Below, piece after piece: positions 1 through 11,767 of a stretch of 64,000 nt of DNA. The DNA is from Morella rubra (Eukaryota; Streptophyta; Magnoliopsida; Fagales; Myricaceae). Below the pieces are notes generated by a model, which saw only the letters and a list, made by a program, of their open reading frames with translations, was not told where the DNA came from and did not search any database. Position 1 is the first letter of the stretch. Every line of letters starts with the position of its first letter. Location of the stretch: the NCBI GenBank assembly GCA_003952965.2, contig CM025852.1, positions 6,909,808-6,973,807 on the forward strand. The letters run 5' to 3'. A program made the position numbers and the translations under genes.

Positions 1-194
1 CATCAGGCCTGGAAAAATACCAAACTTTTACAGAGTGATACATTGGTTCTTTTCTTAATTCCCACGAAACTTCTTCCTTGCATGGCACTCCTGCATGAGC
101 AGATCAAGTGAAAATCATCACGACCAAGCTCTAAAAGTTTTACATCATTTTGTTTTAATAATATTTTTTTGGGCCCCGGTAGGTATGGAAAGGA
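1..194. other. Intergenic sequence, nothing recognised
   Basis: AT-rich sequence with no convincing gene. The short open frame across positions 95-283 runs into the MITE that starts at 204, so it is not a gene. Confidence 0.5.
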
Positions 195-203
195 CTAAAT
201 TAA

Positions 204-601
204 GGATTAAAAACCTTTTTCGTTTATGGGTACTTTTTAAAAATGGTCCTCGAATTTTCAATATGATCACCAATACAACCTGAGTTTTTTCATTTTATCA
301 AAAAATGTATTATGTCTCCTTCGTTAGTTTTAAGTCCAGTCACCTAACGGTAATACACGTCACGACCAATCAGATTCCGACACGCGTACACTTCTAAAAA
401 AATTATACGCATGTACTTTTCTAACTAGGTCTGACATGTAGGACCCGTTAGGTGACTATACTACTTGAGACTAAATGAAGGAGATAGAAGGACCTTAGTG
501 ATGAAATTAAAAAATGCAGGGACTATTGGTGACTAAAGTGAAAACCCTGGGACTTTTTTTTGTAAAAGGGTGTAAAACCCAACTCAAAAGGTCATTAACC
601 C
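204..601. mobile_element. Mutator-type MITE (long inverted arms)
   Basis: The two halves are imperfect inverted copies of each other: the left arm (about 204-360) pairs with the right arm (about 450-601), and both arms share the inner block CACCTAACGG. The ends read GGATTAA and TTAACCC. The flanks at 195-203 and 602-610 match at 8 of 9 bases (CTAAATTAA and TTAAATTAA), which fits the 9-bp target duplication of Mutator-like elements. It has no coding capacity. Assignment to Mutator rests on the flank length and is an inference. Confidence 0.6.
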
Positions 602-610
602 TTAAATTAA

Positions 611-2132
611 ATTAAATTAACTTTTAACACGATTAAATAATGTTCACATTCTAAGATTTTTAGAGAAATTTGGTGATATTGTGAAAATTGAGGTAGATTG
701 AATTTTGATTAGATTTTGTGAATAAGTAGTAAAAATTTTAATGTACATTTTTTAAATGTTGAAAATTTTTAGAGTTTTAAGAGATTGATGATTTGAGTGG
801 ATCTTTTTATTTATTGTGTTGTCAAATATAATGATTTGATAGGGAAAAATATGATTTTGCAATTTTTTAAAAATCTTTTTAAAATTAAAATAAAAGGAGA
901 AGGAAGATTATTGTGGGTGTGAAAATAAAAAAGTTCAAATATTTTTAACAAAAATTTTGAGTTAGTTATGTTTGAGATTTAGAATCTTGACTAAAATTTC
1001 GATTTGCAGACATGACCTTAGAAAGTTGGTGTTTCGTAGCACTACCCTCTATTCGGATGCAATAGAAGATATAGAGGAAAAAGCTAAACAAAGTTGAACC
1101 CTTTTAGATCTGAAATTCTTCAAAGAAATTATATATAAAAAAAAGGAAATTCATCAAACAAACGAAAGAAATCACTTAAATATAACTGAAATATTACTTT
1201 GAATTTCTAAATGAAGATGTCATATAGAACACATATACCCTTTTTATATAGGGAAGAAATTGGAATTAAAAAGACAACTTCAAGGTTACTCCTATTGTTT
1301 TGTTTGACACATGAGATTACTTGTCCAGCATCATTTGTGAAAAATGTTTAGACACAACTGGCATCTAGGGGTGAACAATAATTACTCTACTTAAAATTTT
1401 ATGGGGTAATTTAATATTGAGTCTAAATCGAACATATACTACTTCAATCAACAAAATAATATGCAAAAAAAATAAATCAAACTCCAATCATCCAATCACA
1501 CATATATTTTGTTGACGAAATGAAAACTTTTGAAACAAATTTTAAAACATAAATCACCATGGCTATCAGTGCCACTCTTATAAATCTATTAAGAAGAAAA
1601 CTTTTACAAACAGTGATTCAAATGCTAGCAAAGCCCTTTACTGACAACTCCAATGTTAGACACTTGAAAAACCCTTTTGTTGAACAACCCTTAGACACCG
1701 GCAAAAATTTTTGTTGACCTTGACAATCCAATGTAAAAATATGAATAACCTCCCTTTACTGCCTCAAATCTGGGTTCTTTTAATGGTTTTTCGTAAATGA
1801 TCTCATTCTTCCACATTAGAAACTCTTGTAGCCAAACTCTTTCCAATCAAAGTTTGGATTTTGTAGTGATTGATTGGGGGAAAATCTTTAATAATTTAGA
1901 TATGGAATATCCAAGGTGTTTTTTAAGGTAACGAATACAAGGTGTTTTTCTCTGTGAAATAGGGCAGGGCTCAAATAAACAATGAGCACCTCTAAGGGTA
2001 TTTTTGCATACCAACTACTTTTCTCTTGGCAACAGGCATATAGTAAATATTATAATAGTCTTTCAGATGTAGAGACCACAAGTATTGACTCAAAAGGATA
2101 ATGTTTATCGAGATAATATTTTATTATCCCTC
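611..2132. other. Intergenic sequence without recognisable genes
   Basis: AT-rich DNA with only short open frames. I see no splice-supported coding region, RNA gene or clear transposon end in this stretch. Confidence 0.5.
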
Positions 2133-2135
2133 TTA

Positions 2136-2504
2136 AGAAGATGTTTGGAAACCAAATACTTTCAACTTATTATGAGACTTTTTCAATAACTCAAAATTTT
2201 CAAACCAAACATCAAAATTTCAAAAATTTCACCGCCTTTCACACTAACTTCAATATTTTTCATTAAAAATTTACATCAAATATTTGCATTCTTACTTTTT
2301 AACAAACTCCATTACTTTTTCATTAAAAAAAAAAATCTATCAAATTTTCTCTCTTTACTTTTTAACAAACTTAATAAAAATTATTTTACAATTAAACATT
2401 TTTTTAACTTTTTACTGTTTTACAAACACTTATAAAAGTCAAAACTCAAAAATTTTCTCTTACAAAATCAAAATTCTTAAAGCTTTTGCTAGCCAAACAT
2501 CACC
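2136..2504. mobile_element. Tourist/Harbinger-like MITE
   Basis: The ends are inverted (AGAAGATGTTTGG on the left, GGTGATGTTTGGC when the right end is reversed). TTA lies directly outside both ends (2133-2135 and 2505-2507), the 3-bp target duplication of PIF/Harbinger elements. The interior is AT-rich and non-coding. The same end type and TSD occur in four other MITEs in the window. Confidence 0.6.
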
Positions 2505-3299
2505 TTAGTTTAGAACTGAGTATCACCTTAGTTTAGAAGAAGAAAAATACATTAGTCTTCTAAGACTAATTAAACTAATATATTAACAAGAAAGATCGAT
2601 TCAAATGACAATAAAAAGATCTATTCAAAATGAGATTTGATTCTTAATGATCACTCTTAGTAGGAATAAGAAGAAAACACGCGTTTGAATACATTTCACC
2701 TAATTTTTTAATGTCTTAATTAGGAGTATATATCGCTTACTTCATTATATCTAATGCACTCTACAAGTCGATTCAAGGAAAATATTTTAAATTTATCCAC
2801 TTTATTTTTTATCATTTGAAGTTAAAATTAAACAACTAGATTATTTAAATATTGTATTTATGTTCATATTAGCTCTTGACTCATGTCCACCCATCATTCA
2901 ATTATCTTCTTGTTTCTAATGAAAAAACATAAATTTAGAACCTAAAATCTAAAATTATTTGTAGGGCACATTTATTTAATTACATAAGCTATAAGCAGTA
3001 TGAATTAAGGCTGAAAATTAACGAATTAAATAGATAGTTGTGATTTTGAGAGCATTTGTTTACTGAAATTTTAAAAAATATTTTAAAAATTTTACTATCA
3101 ATCGATCATGAAGTTGAATTATGTTTCAATAAAGAAAGAGAAATCGTAAGAAACAACATTTACAATTTCCAAGAACCTACTAGTTCAACATTTAGAAAAT
3201 ACAGTTTGCTCTAACTTACCAAATGCATCATATCATTCATTTACCATATGAACCTGATGAAAAATATACCTACCAAAGCGAATCAAGAACAATCTGTAA

Positions 3300-4440
3300 A
3301 CCAATTATTTAAAGTTTAAATGAAACATCATCAGTATTAATATGTGATGCGTACCATGCTAATGTTGATATTTTCTATACTACTACTAGTGAGGTTCCAC
3401 TTGCTCGACTACTATTTGATCAAATTGTCCTATTGAACTGGGTCACACCAACCGAATCCAACGGCTTCAGGTGAAGTAAGCAATTCAATAGTATCTATTA
3501 AAATATTCACTTAAGTGAAGTGAACTTAAAGGACTAATAGTAGTACAGTTGTATAATAATAGTAAAGTATAGGCGATAAATGCTCTGATACCAATTTTAT
3601 TCCCAGGTATGATTTTCAATGCAATATTCAAAATCAACTTCTTCACAATATGAATGAATAATATCACCGATACATAGTACGATCAACTCTTTTCGAAAAC
3701 TTACTTGATACTCTCCTTGATCAATCAGAAACCCTCGCTCCGGAAAAAGGTGAGAACTTCGTAGGAATTTAATCCCCGTAAGAATGAGAAGGTGAAGTCT
3801 TTATATAGGCGAGAGAAGAAAGAGAAAAGACAATAATATCCTTAACTTTAATGAACAGTGAAGGGTATTTTTGTAAAGTGTGAACAGTAAAATAGTTGGA
3901 TCAGTTAAAGATAATGGAAAACAATGGTAGCAATTAAAATATATTGGTCCTTGATGTAATGATGATTCTACTCCAAGTAAAGAATTTGAAAATTGATTAT
4001 GTCTTCCATCCCTTAGACATAATAATACAGATGCATTTAATCCTTGTCTTGTTAAAGGTGTTACTGCTTTTGAACAAGACCCATATGCATATATTTAAAA
4101 CCTTGATTTATATGATTTTGAATCATAGAATTTAATAAATAAATATTTCATATTCTTTACCAATTGGAATTAATTGTTCTATAGTTTTAATTGCATAATC
4201 AATATTAAACTTAAAAGTAGATTGTTTATATAATTGTGAATCTTTAACTTTTGGTATGATCCAATTATTTAAAGGTTTATTCCTAATGAAACATGATAAT
4301 CATCAGTATTAATATGTGGATGCATATTATCCATGCAATGTTGATATTTTCTACGTAAAGGTCCACTTGCAGACTGCGACTTATTTGGTTTAAATATTAC
4401 TTTCATACTTAAGTGGAAAGCCCGGTTTAATGGACTATAA
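3300..4440 (-). mobile_element. Endogenous pararetrovirus fossil (Caulimoviridae, florendovirus-like), rearranged fragment
   Basis: On the minus strand, about 4400-3950 is clearly homologous to the movement-protein region of the larger fossil at 21.15 kb. It is followed by a promoter-like stretch (about 3910-3740, TATATAA near 3803) resembling 28.0-28.23 kb, then by TGGTATCAGAGC (3592-3581), the tRNA-Met primer-binding site typical of the family. A second, weaker match to the start of the movement-protein region follows near 3400-3310. The order movement protein, promoter, primer site, movement protein implies a junction between two partial genomes or a recombined copy. It is short, broken and clearly old. 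The genus is an inference. Confidence 0.75.
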
Positions 4441-4444
4441 ACAA

Positions 4445-5403
4445 TATGACGAAGGAATATTCTGAAAGACAAAGGGCAATGTTCAAGTTTCCTTCACTCG
4501 CTCAGAGAGAGGGCGTGACCCCCACTCTCCTCCTATATTTTTGCTACTGGCGTCGGCGTCTCCAACTTCGCTACAGACTTTTGTGTGGAACAGTCTCAAT
4601 CAAATCAGCCGTGAACTTCTCGCGATCGTCGAACTTGTAACTCTATTTCAGCTGTCCGATCAATAAGCAATCCTCTCTGGCAAAAAAGTTCTCTCACTCT
4701 TTTTTCTAGTCCCCACAACGCTTGCTCTCTCTCTCTCTCTCAAAACCTCGCTCTCTGTAGAACTCTCAGGAAAATCCGAATTCCCGGCCAAATTTTTGGC
4801 CGGTAAGTTTCTCTTGCTTCGCTTCTGCTTCTTTTTTTTTTTTTTTTTTTTTTTCCCTTGGGGTCAATTGCTTACGATGATTTTTGTGATTTTGTCTCAT
4901 GTATCATTATTTTCTTTTCTGTGATGGTTTACCCGGGTTTATGCGGGTTTCCAAGTTAGGTATCAGGATTTTGGTTCAGTTTATCTTTCTTGAATGTAAT
5001 CTGATGTACCCTTGCATGTGGAGGTATCCGATGTGTTTGCTTTAAAATATTTGTTATGATAATCCTGTTGTTTCGGTATCTGTATTCACTGGATCCAAGA
5101 AGCTCAAATGTACTTGATTGAGTCAGTTCGACTATTTGCTTTACTAATAGGTTTATTCCCTTTGAATCTTGCAAGGAGGCTTCATTTGAATGGTTATGTT
5201 GAACTTTCGATTTTCTGTGACCGACGATTTTTGTTCTCAAATTTCGATTTTTGCATTTGTTTGTGGGAACTAGTTTCGAAATTGGTGAATATATATATGT
5301 AGCCTGGATCAATTAATTGACTAATCATTTTTCTTTCGCATGCCGGTGCTTGAAGTTGGATTTGAAATTGCAAGGTTAAGATGGTTTTGCTGATATATTG
5401 TAG
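4445..5403 (+). promoter_or_regulatory. CBL1 promoter, 5' UTR and probable 5' UTR intron
   Basis: The fossil homology stops near 4440 and single-copy-looking sequence begins. It contains pyrimidine-rich (CT)n runs (4720-4760) typical of plant 5' leaders. A strong donor (GCCG then GTAAGT, cut at about 4801) and an acceptor (TTGTAG ending at 5403) suggest a 5' UTR intron of about 600 bp, which would bring the leader to within about 57 bases of the ATG at 5460. Both splice sites are inferred from sequence only. The transcription start cannot be fixed. Confidence 0.5.
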
Positions 5404-5459
5404 TGAGGCCTTAGCCTAACCGCGCTTATCCGGTAGCAGCGCTGCTTCCTCCTCTGTAA

Positions 5460-8400
5460 ATGGGCTGTTTCCAGTCTAAAGGAAGAAGGCAGGTTCCTGG
5501 ACATGAGGATCCAGTTATTCTCGCGTCCCAAACGGCTTGTAAGTATATCAGTAACATTTTTCAAGCAAACATATGCCTGTAGACATGTATTTGCGCATAG
5601 TCTAAACTACTTAGTTCTACAGCTGGGTGCATGTTTTATTCTATGAAATCTCTGTTGAGAAAAGATAGAAATTTGGAAAACAATAGAATAAAGCCCCAAA
5701 TATGAGGTCACAACTGGTATATTTATAGATCATCCTTCGGGTGTTTGGAATGCCAGAAAGGCTCAAAATGTGGTGATTCAGACTTTGGCATTAGAAGTCA
5801 TGTTAAATAGACTTATCCAAGTCTGGTAAGCAAATAGAACACCAGCCAGAAGATGGCCACTATGAATGTTAATTTAGCTTAGTCCTCCCTTTTTGTTATT
5901 TTCTGATAAAAACTAAGCTCTGTAACTTGTTATGGCATTCCATGCCTAGCACTGTGGACTGTTATGTGTTGAATTTACTACAATATAAGTTTTGTTTTAC
6001 CCTGGTGTTGTTGGTTGTAGGCTTTAAGATTTTGCCTCCTTTAGTAGTACAAAAAGGACTAAAGAGCTCCAATTTATTTTTTGTATTTAAACTGTCTTGT
6101 GCCTGATACATCTGGGGAAAAGTGGATAATTCATAAGTTCAGCAATCATCTTGAAACTGAGAGATGCCGGGCCCCCCCAGAAAAGAAATAAACAGACCTA
6201 TCTGCCTTAATTGTACTATGATCCTCTGAATGGAGCACAATTGTTAGATCTGAGCAACATCTTTTCATCCATCTCGTTATTACTCCCATTTTGACTGTCA
6301 ATAAAGTGATGCTAATTTGAGCATTCTCTTCTTGGTTTAACTGTTTTAATCCTGCGGACCTTTTATGATTCCCCAGTCAGTGTTAGCGAAGTTGAAGCAC
6401 TTTTTGAGCTTTTCAAGAGCATCAGCAGTTCTGTGGTTGATGATGGGTTGATAAGTAAGGCATGTTTCTGCTTGTATCCAAGGCCTCCCCTCTTAATCAG
6501 TTCATCTGTCATGTTACATTGCATACAATGTTGTTGTTTCTTTTTGATCCTGCTGTAATTTTGATATTGTAATTCCTCTTCGTTTTGAACATTTCTTAAG
6601 TACTCCTAAGGTTGCATGTGTTGTTCTGTGCCCATCTTATTTGGACAGCAAGGGACTTGTGAAGTCTGTTACCCTGTTTCGGGAATTGATGCCTTTTAAT
6701 CATGTTTCATGATCATATATCCTGTTCCAATTCTATTGATGGTGATGGAGGGGTTTGACCTTCATAATACTGCTTCCAATATTTTACTGTCTATGGTGGA
6801 ATTCTTCTATGCATGTGATATGCAGCTCTAAGTCAAAATTTGACACTGCCTTGTTTTCGGTTGTATATGCAGGAAGAATTTCAGCTGGCACTCTTCAAGA
6901 ACAGAAAGAAAGAGAATCTTTTTGCAAATCGGGTATTATATCTTTTTTTTATGAATTTTTGTACAAAAGTCTAGATAGAGATTAGGGAGCTTACACTAGC
7001 ATCTTAATATTAAACAAAGATGGGTAGTATTGGACTTTAAAGCATATCTAAATTCTCTAGATAATCTTATCCTACATACGACAGGATATATACATCATAC
7101 ACCCTGCCTTTTGTTTTCAATTAGTTGAAATGGATCATAGTCACTCCTCTCCCATAGGAAGAGAAGAGAAAGAAATATATGGTATCGAAGAAGAGGAAAA
7201 AAATGATAACATCAGTATGAACCTTATTTTTCTTTTCTTTTCTTTTTTTCTTAAGGCTCAATTAGTGATACAATTAATGTGGTATTGGCTTTTAATAAAT
7301 CAGTCCTTGGGTTACAATTTTGAACATGCCTGTTGTTGTGGTCCATTTTTTAGACACATGGGTTCTTTCTTCCATAAAAAGTATTGTTCTTTCTTCAGCT
7401 TCTCGCTGTACTGTCTCCTTTCAATTGTTGTCTTTGTTTTGAGATTGTGGTACTTGAACGTGCAGATCTTTGATTTGTTTGATGTTAAGAGGAAGGGAGT
7501 CATTGATTTTGGTGACTTTGTAAGATCACTTAATGTCTTTCATCCCAATGCTCCTCAAGAAGACAAAATTGACTGTAAGTTGCAAGGGTAGATATATTTA
7601 CCTTCAATTGAAAAGTTCACTGTTGTATTCCATAGTGCTATTCATTTCCTCAGGGTATCATAGATGTCACATATTCCTATTGAACAATCAGGTTTGGTTT
7701 GTGTTTTGCAGTTTCTTTTAAGTTGTACGATTTAGATAGTACGGGCTATATTGAACGCCAAGAGGTATGTTGGGTACAATGGCATTGGTTGTTTTTGTGA
7801 ATGCAAATTTGGGACATTCTTCTTTCTGGTATGGTTGGTCATAATGTGAATAACAGATTCATATATGTGATTTTGGCAGGTCAAGCAGATGTTAATTGCA
7901 CTTCTTTGTGAATCTGAAATGAAGTTGGCTGATGAGACCATTGAAATAATACTGGACAAGGTGAGTTGTTGTTAACACCCACATCATGAGGTATAATAAG
8001 TCCGCAAGGAAAGAATTTAGGCCCATTCTAGACTGCCGCTAGTTCAAACTCTGTGGAAACCTGGCTCTTTTCCATCTTCCCCTTTTTGGCAAAAAGTAAA
8101 TATAAACTATTCTACAGTGTGATTTGGCGGGCTTCTATTCCATAGAATGAATTGCTTTTACTTTTTCTGTTTCTTTGCAACAACATAAATAGCAGTTCAC
8201 CTTTGGGCTCTTAATGTTTGTGGACAGACTTTTGTGGAAGCTGATGTGGACCGAGATGGGAAGATAGACAAATCTGAGTGGCATAACTTTGTTAACAAGA
8301 ACCCATCTTTATTAAAGATCATGACCCTCCCTTATCTAAGGTAAGAGATGCATTATTAGTTTCTTCATGTTGCTCTATTGAAAAAAATTCTAGAAATATC

Positions 8401-8493
8401 ATCAGCTAATAATTCTGAACTAAATGCAGGGATATAACCACAACATTTCCAAGTTTTGTGTTTAATTCTGAGGTTGATGAGATTGCTACGTAA
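5460..8493 (+). CDS. CBL1: Calcineurin B-like protein 1 (CBL1/CBL9 type calcium sensor)
   Basis: Eight coding exons fit: 5460-5538, 6377-6459, 6873-6932, 7466-7574, 7712-7764, 7880-7960, 8228-8340 and 8430-8493, giving 213 aa, the usual CBL1 length. The N-terminus MGCFQSK is the myristoylation (Gly2) and palmitoylation (Cys3) signal that places CBL1/CBL9 at the plasma membrane. There are four EF-hands: a divergent first one, then loops starting near Asp80 ([12 protein letters not shown]), Asp117 ([12 protein letters not shown]) and Asp161 ([12 protein letters not shown]). The C-terminal FPSF motif holds Ser201, the known target of partner CIPK kinases, and the protein ends EVDEIAT as in Arabidopsis CBL1. 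In that family the CBL-CIPK pair controls channels such as AKT1 in potassium, drought and salt responses. Intron 2 needs a GC donor (AAG then GCATGT) to stay in frame. I see no defect in the reading frame. Confidence 0.95.
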
Positions 8494-9270
8494 ATAGCGA
8501 AATAGCTTAGGAACATTATGCAGCTGGTGTGGTAGATGTATTTCAAGTTGAACCAAACAGTTTGAGGGGAAAAAAAGAAAGATTCGTTACTATTGTTGTG
8601 AAAGAGTAGGTTGATGTGGTGCAGAAGCTATATACACGGAAGAAGGGTAGTAGCAGCACAAAGTTAGCCGTCCTCAAGAAATTGTAGAACACTACTCTCA
8701 TTGGAAATTCGTGGCTAATTTGTTTTTTGATAGTATAGTATGAAATTGGAGTTGTAAATGAGAGAGCGAGGTTTCACCCCCACTCAATTCAATGGTTGAA
8801 GATCTGTAGAAATGGTACGGCGAGCAGATTTTCTGGAGGTTTGATTAAACAGTTTTGGTCTTTTTCTTTTCATAAAATATGATTCTTGCTTTTCTAAAGT
8901 TGTTCACTGGACGATATTTGTGGCCTTTCCCTTTAAAATGAGAAGGCAAGACGGGTTAGATGGAAAGAAGCACCAGAGAAGTCTTTCAATCAAGGAATTG
9001 GCTCTTCAGAGTAGCTCAAAACAAAGTGACTCTTTGGGCGCCAGGCTATTGGTCTGAACTGCCAGTTGGACTCATCCAACGTTCGCCCATGATTACTCGT
9101 GTAAGGGGACAACTGCTAATGCCAATTACTGAAGCGCTGAACCTAGGAAAAGAGGAAAATTGTCAATACTTTTTTCAAAACAGTTGTTATTGGCATCTTG
9201 CATTTCTTTATTAAAAAAATCGGTTAATTATAATTTTTCTCTTTCAAATTAGCACCACATTCTCAAAAAC
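8494..9270. other. CBL1 3' flank and intergenic sequence
   Basis: This holds the probable CBL1 3' UTR, with the likely transcript end somewhere in the first 400 bases, then unremarkable sequence. The short open frame at 8960-9214 has no recognisable domain and is taken as chance. Confidence 0.5.
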
Positions 9271-9274
9271 TCCT

Positions 9275-9686
9275 ATAAACTATTAACTTGTTATAACTCA
9301 CCCTCCTCAATCTATGTTTATAATTATGATTCAGTCCTCCACTTAGATTTTTTGTGACGTGCAATGTTTTCCATCATACGTGAGTAACACTTGGAACTCT
9401 CATTGGACGAAAATATCAAATTGTCTCTCTTTTTTCTACCTAGTCTGAGAAGATTGTGGTTTTGCCTCTCAACGCAAATTTGCCCAAATCCAATTTTTTG
9501 CTTGGGAATGGCACTAAATTTGAAAAAATAATAGGTATGAGCGATTTGGTGTTTTTGCACAAAGAAGGTTTCACATGTTCATTCAGGACGGAAAACATCT
9601 CACATAATGGAAAAATATAGGTGGGGGATTGAATCGTAACGGTAAATATAGATCGAGGAAGTGAGTTATAACGAGTCATAGTTTAA
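9275..9686. mobile_element. MITE-like element with ~38-bp inverted ends
   Basis: The left end (TAAACTAT, then TTATAACTCACC, up to CAATCTAT near 9315) is repeated in reverse at the right end (ATAGATCG near 9648 to ATAGTTTA near 9685), with most of about 38 positions matching. The interior has no coding capacity. No clear target duplication is visible, so the superfamily is undecided. Confidence 0.55.
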
Positions 9687-9929
9687 AGAAATTTTTAATA
9701 ATATGATGTTAGTTCGATTGAAAAAATTATAATTAATGCTAAAAAAAAATTAAAAACTGGCTAGTGAAGAAATGAATACAACTTTATAACTATTATTATT
9801 AAAACTGTGCTACACAACAAATAGAAGTAATGCAAAACTGTGTCACTAAAAGCAGAATATTCAATTAATAAAACCGAGCCTTATTTTTGTAAATGCGTAC
9901 CCGATTATAATACCACGGTGGTGTTAAGA

Positions 9930-10185
9930 ACCTGCTACTTTCCTTCCCTCTCTGAAAAAGCTTCGCGACGGCTCTTGTTTGACCGAAATCCGGGCTTGAA
10001 ATGAAGATTCTGCGCGCGAAAAACTGTTGGGATAATTGAAGTTGTTGAACTGGGCGAAACCGAATCTGAAGCGATGCTGGTTGAATTCTGGCGGGCTGAG
10101 GGGCGGATTCTGTTTAGCGTTTGGGCTTGGACTTGGACTCTAGTTTCACACTGGATTGGAAGTGGAATAATCTTACAGGGTGTCA
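9930..10185 (+). other. GC-richer block, possible 5' leader exon of the PPR gene
   Basis: Compared with its surroundings this 250-bp block is GC-rich and has low repeat content. It lies upstream of the PPR gene and is separated from it by a Copia fossil. It could be an untranslated first exon, with the Copia fragment inside the following intron, but no convincing donor site is visible. Low-confidence inference. Confidence 0.25.
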
Positions 10186-10189
10186 ACTG

Positions 10190-11150
10190 ACTATTGGGCC
10201 CAACCCGTTTTGCTCATTTCTCGGGCAAGTTGTCTTCTGAAGGAAATGTCTCCACGGCCACGTTTCTTGCATCAAGTTCTTAGTCAGTTCTTTCAGAAGA
10301 TTCGAACGATTTTTTTCCTCGTTGGAGTTTTTTTTCTTTCCTTCTTCCAATTTTCCTCCTGCTTCACTAATCACTATTGCCCTCTGATTTTTCTTTCAAT
10401 TAGAATACTTCTTTGAAATCTGCTTTTTCCTTTATCAACTTTTCTTTTTTGTGAAACTGGACGACAGAGTGGTCTTCAGTTTGAGAATAAGGGACTTCCA
10501 CAAAGTTGATCGGCAGGGGCTTGCGACGGACTAGAAGATTCTGTTGACAAATTTTGTGCGGTTTGCGGCGTTGTGGTGGGTAATCGTTCAGACGACGAAC
10601 CTTCTGTTTCGACAAATTTTGTCCCAATTTACTCCTGAGTTCGATAGTTTCCCTTCAATTCTTCAATGTTTCCTGTGAATCCGTATCCTCTCACTGCCAA
10701 TGTAAAAGGTATGTAGTTGGGATTATCCAATCTTTGATAGTAATCGAACACAGTTAATGCGTTTGCAAGGTTCACAGTCTGTCTGTTAATTGTTCGACAA
10801 ATTTCCTCTATGGAAATATGTTCTTCTTCTTCTCGTGAATTCATGAAGGCAATAGCAACCTGGCTCTGATACCACTTTTGGGAAATTGTTAGGATCCTTT
10901 AGTTTGAGCGGTTAGGCTTTGTGCGAGTGTTGTGAGTTTTTCATAAAATCCCCACCACACGCCACTCCTATTTATATGGTGGTTGTCTTCCGGGAGAGTT
11001 GCATTCTTTCGGAAACAACTCTACCTGGGCAAGTGGTTGGCACACTCCTTTGAAGGGTTGTGCCTCTTACGAAACAACACACCCCCACCAAGAGTTATGT
11101 TGTTCAGGTGCCCACACTGTAACGGTGTGGACACCACTATTCATCATGTT
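10190..11150 (-). mobile_element. Truncated Copia-type LTR retrotransposon fossil (LTR plus start of gag)
   Basis: Read on the minus strand, an LTR-like block (about 11150-10888) contains a TATAAATA box and ends in CTAACA. A short spacer and the primer-binding site TGGTATCAGAGC (tRNA-Met) follow. Downstream, about 10850-10190 corresponds to the start of the internal region, with gag-like open sequence. Pol and the second LTR are absent, so this is a 5' remnant, degraded and broken. The outer LTR edge is uncertain by about 60 bases. Confidence 0.65.
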
Positions 11151-11767
11151 ATGTATTGAAATTTTCTTAGCATTCCGATGTCTGAATCCGCAGTTTTGAT
11201 TTTTTTAACAAAGGTTATAATTTCGTTTGTTTATTTTGATATGGTTTAATGCAATTTCTGGTTATTTCATCTTAATTTAGGTGAAATGTGCGTGGGTTTT
11301 GTAAGAGATCTGATTGTAATGACTTATGATTAGAACCTAGAATAAGGTCGAAGAAGGGAAAAAAGTGAGTTATTTAAGGGTTTCTGTGATTATTACCATT
11401 TTATTATTGTTGTTCTTTTGAAGTTCAGCTAAGTTGTTACCGTCCCTGGTGGTGACATGTTGTGATACAATTTTAGCTAACTTGTTTTGACTTCAGATTG
11501 TGTTTGTAGTTTCAAAATATTATCTGTCTCATTGAGTTAAGTTTTTTAACAGATGATGCTTTGTTGGAAATTATGGCGGTACGTTCTTGCCCATCATCTT
11601 GCATTCTTGAGTTCCACTATGCATGCTAAAGATGCAAATGTGACAGACTTGGGGCTTGATATGTTACTTGCCTAAGGTTAGCCTTAGTACAGCATGTGGA
11701 TCTTTTAATGATGATATATCTGAAGTTTGGTACTTTATTGGTGTTGTGGTCATAACAATATGTGTAA

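Noticed and set aside
7130-7591. Open frame of 153 codons overlapping CBL1 exon 4
   Set aside because: It is intron sequence read into the exon; the spliced CBL1 model explains the conserved part.
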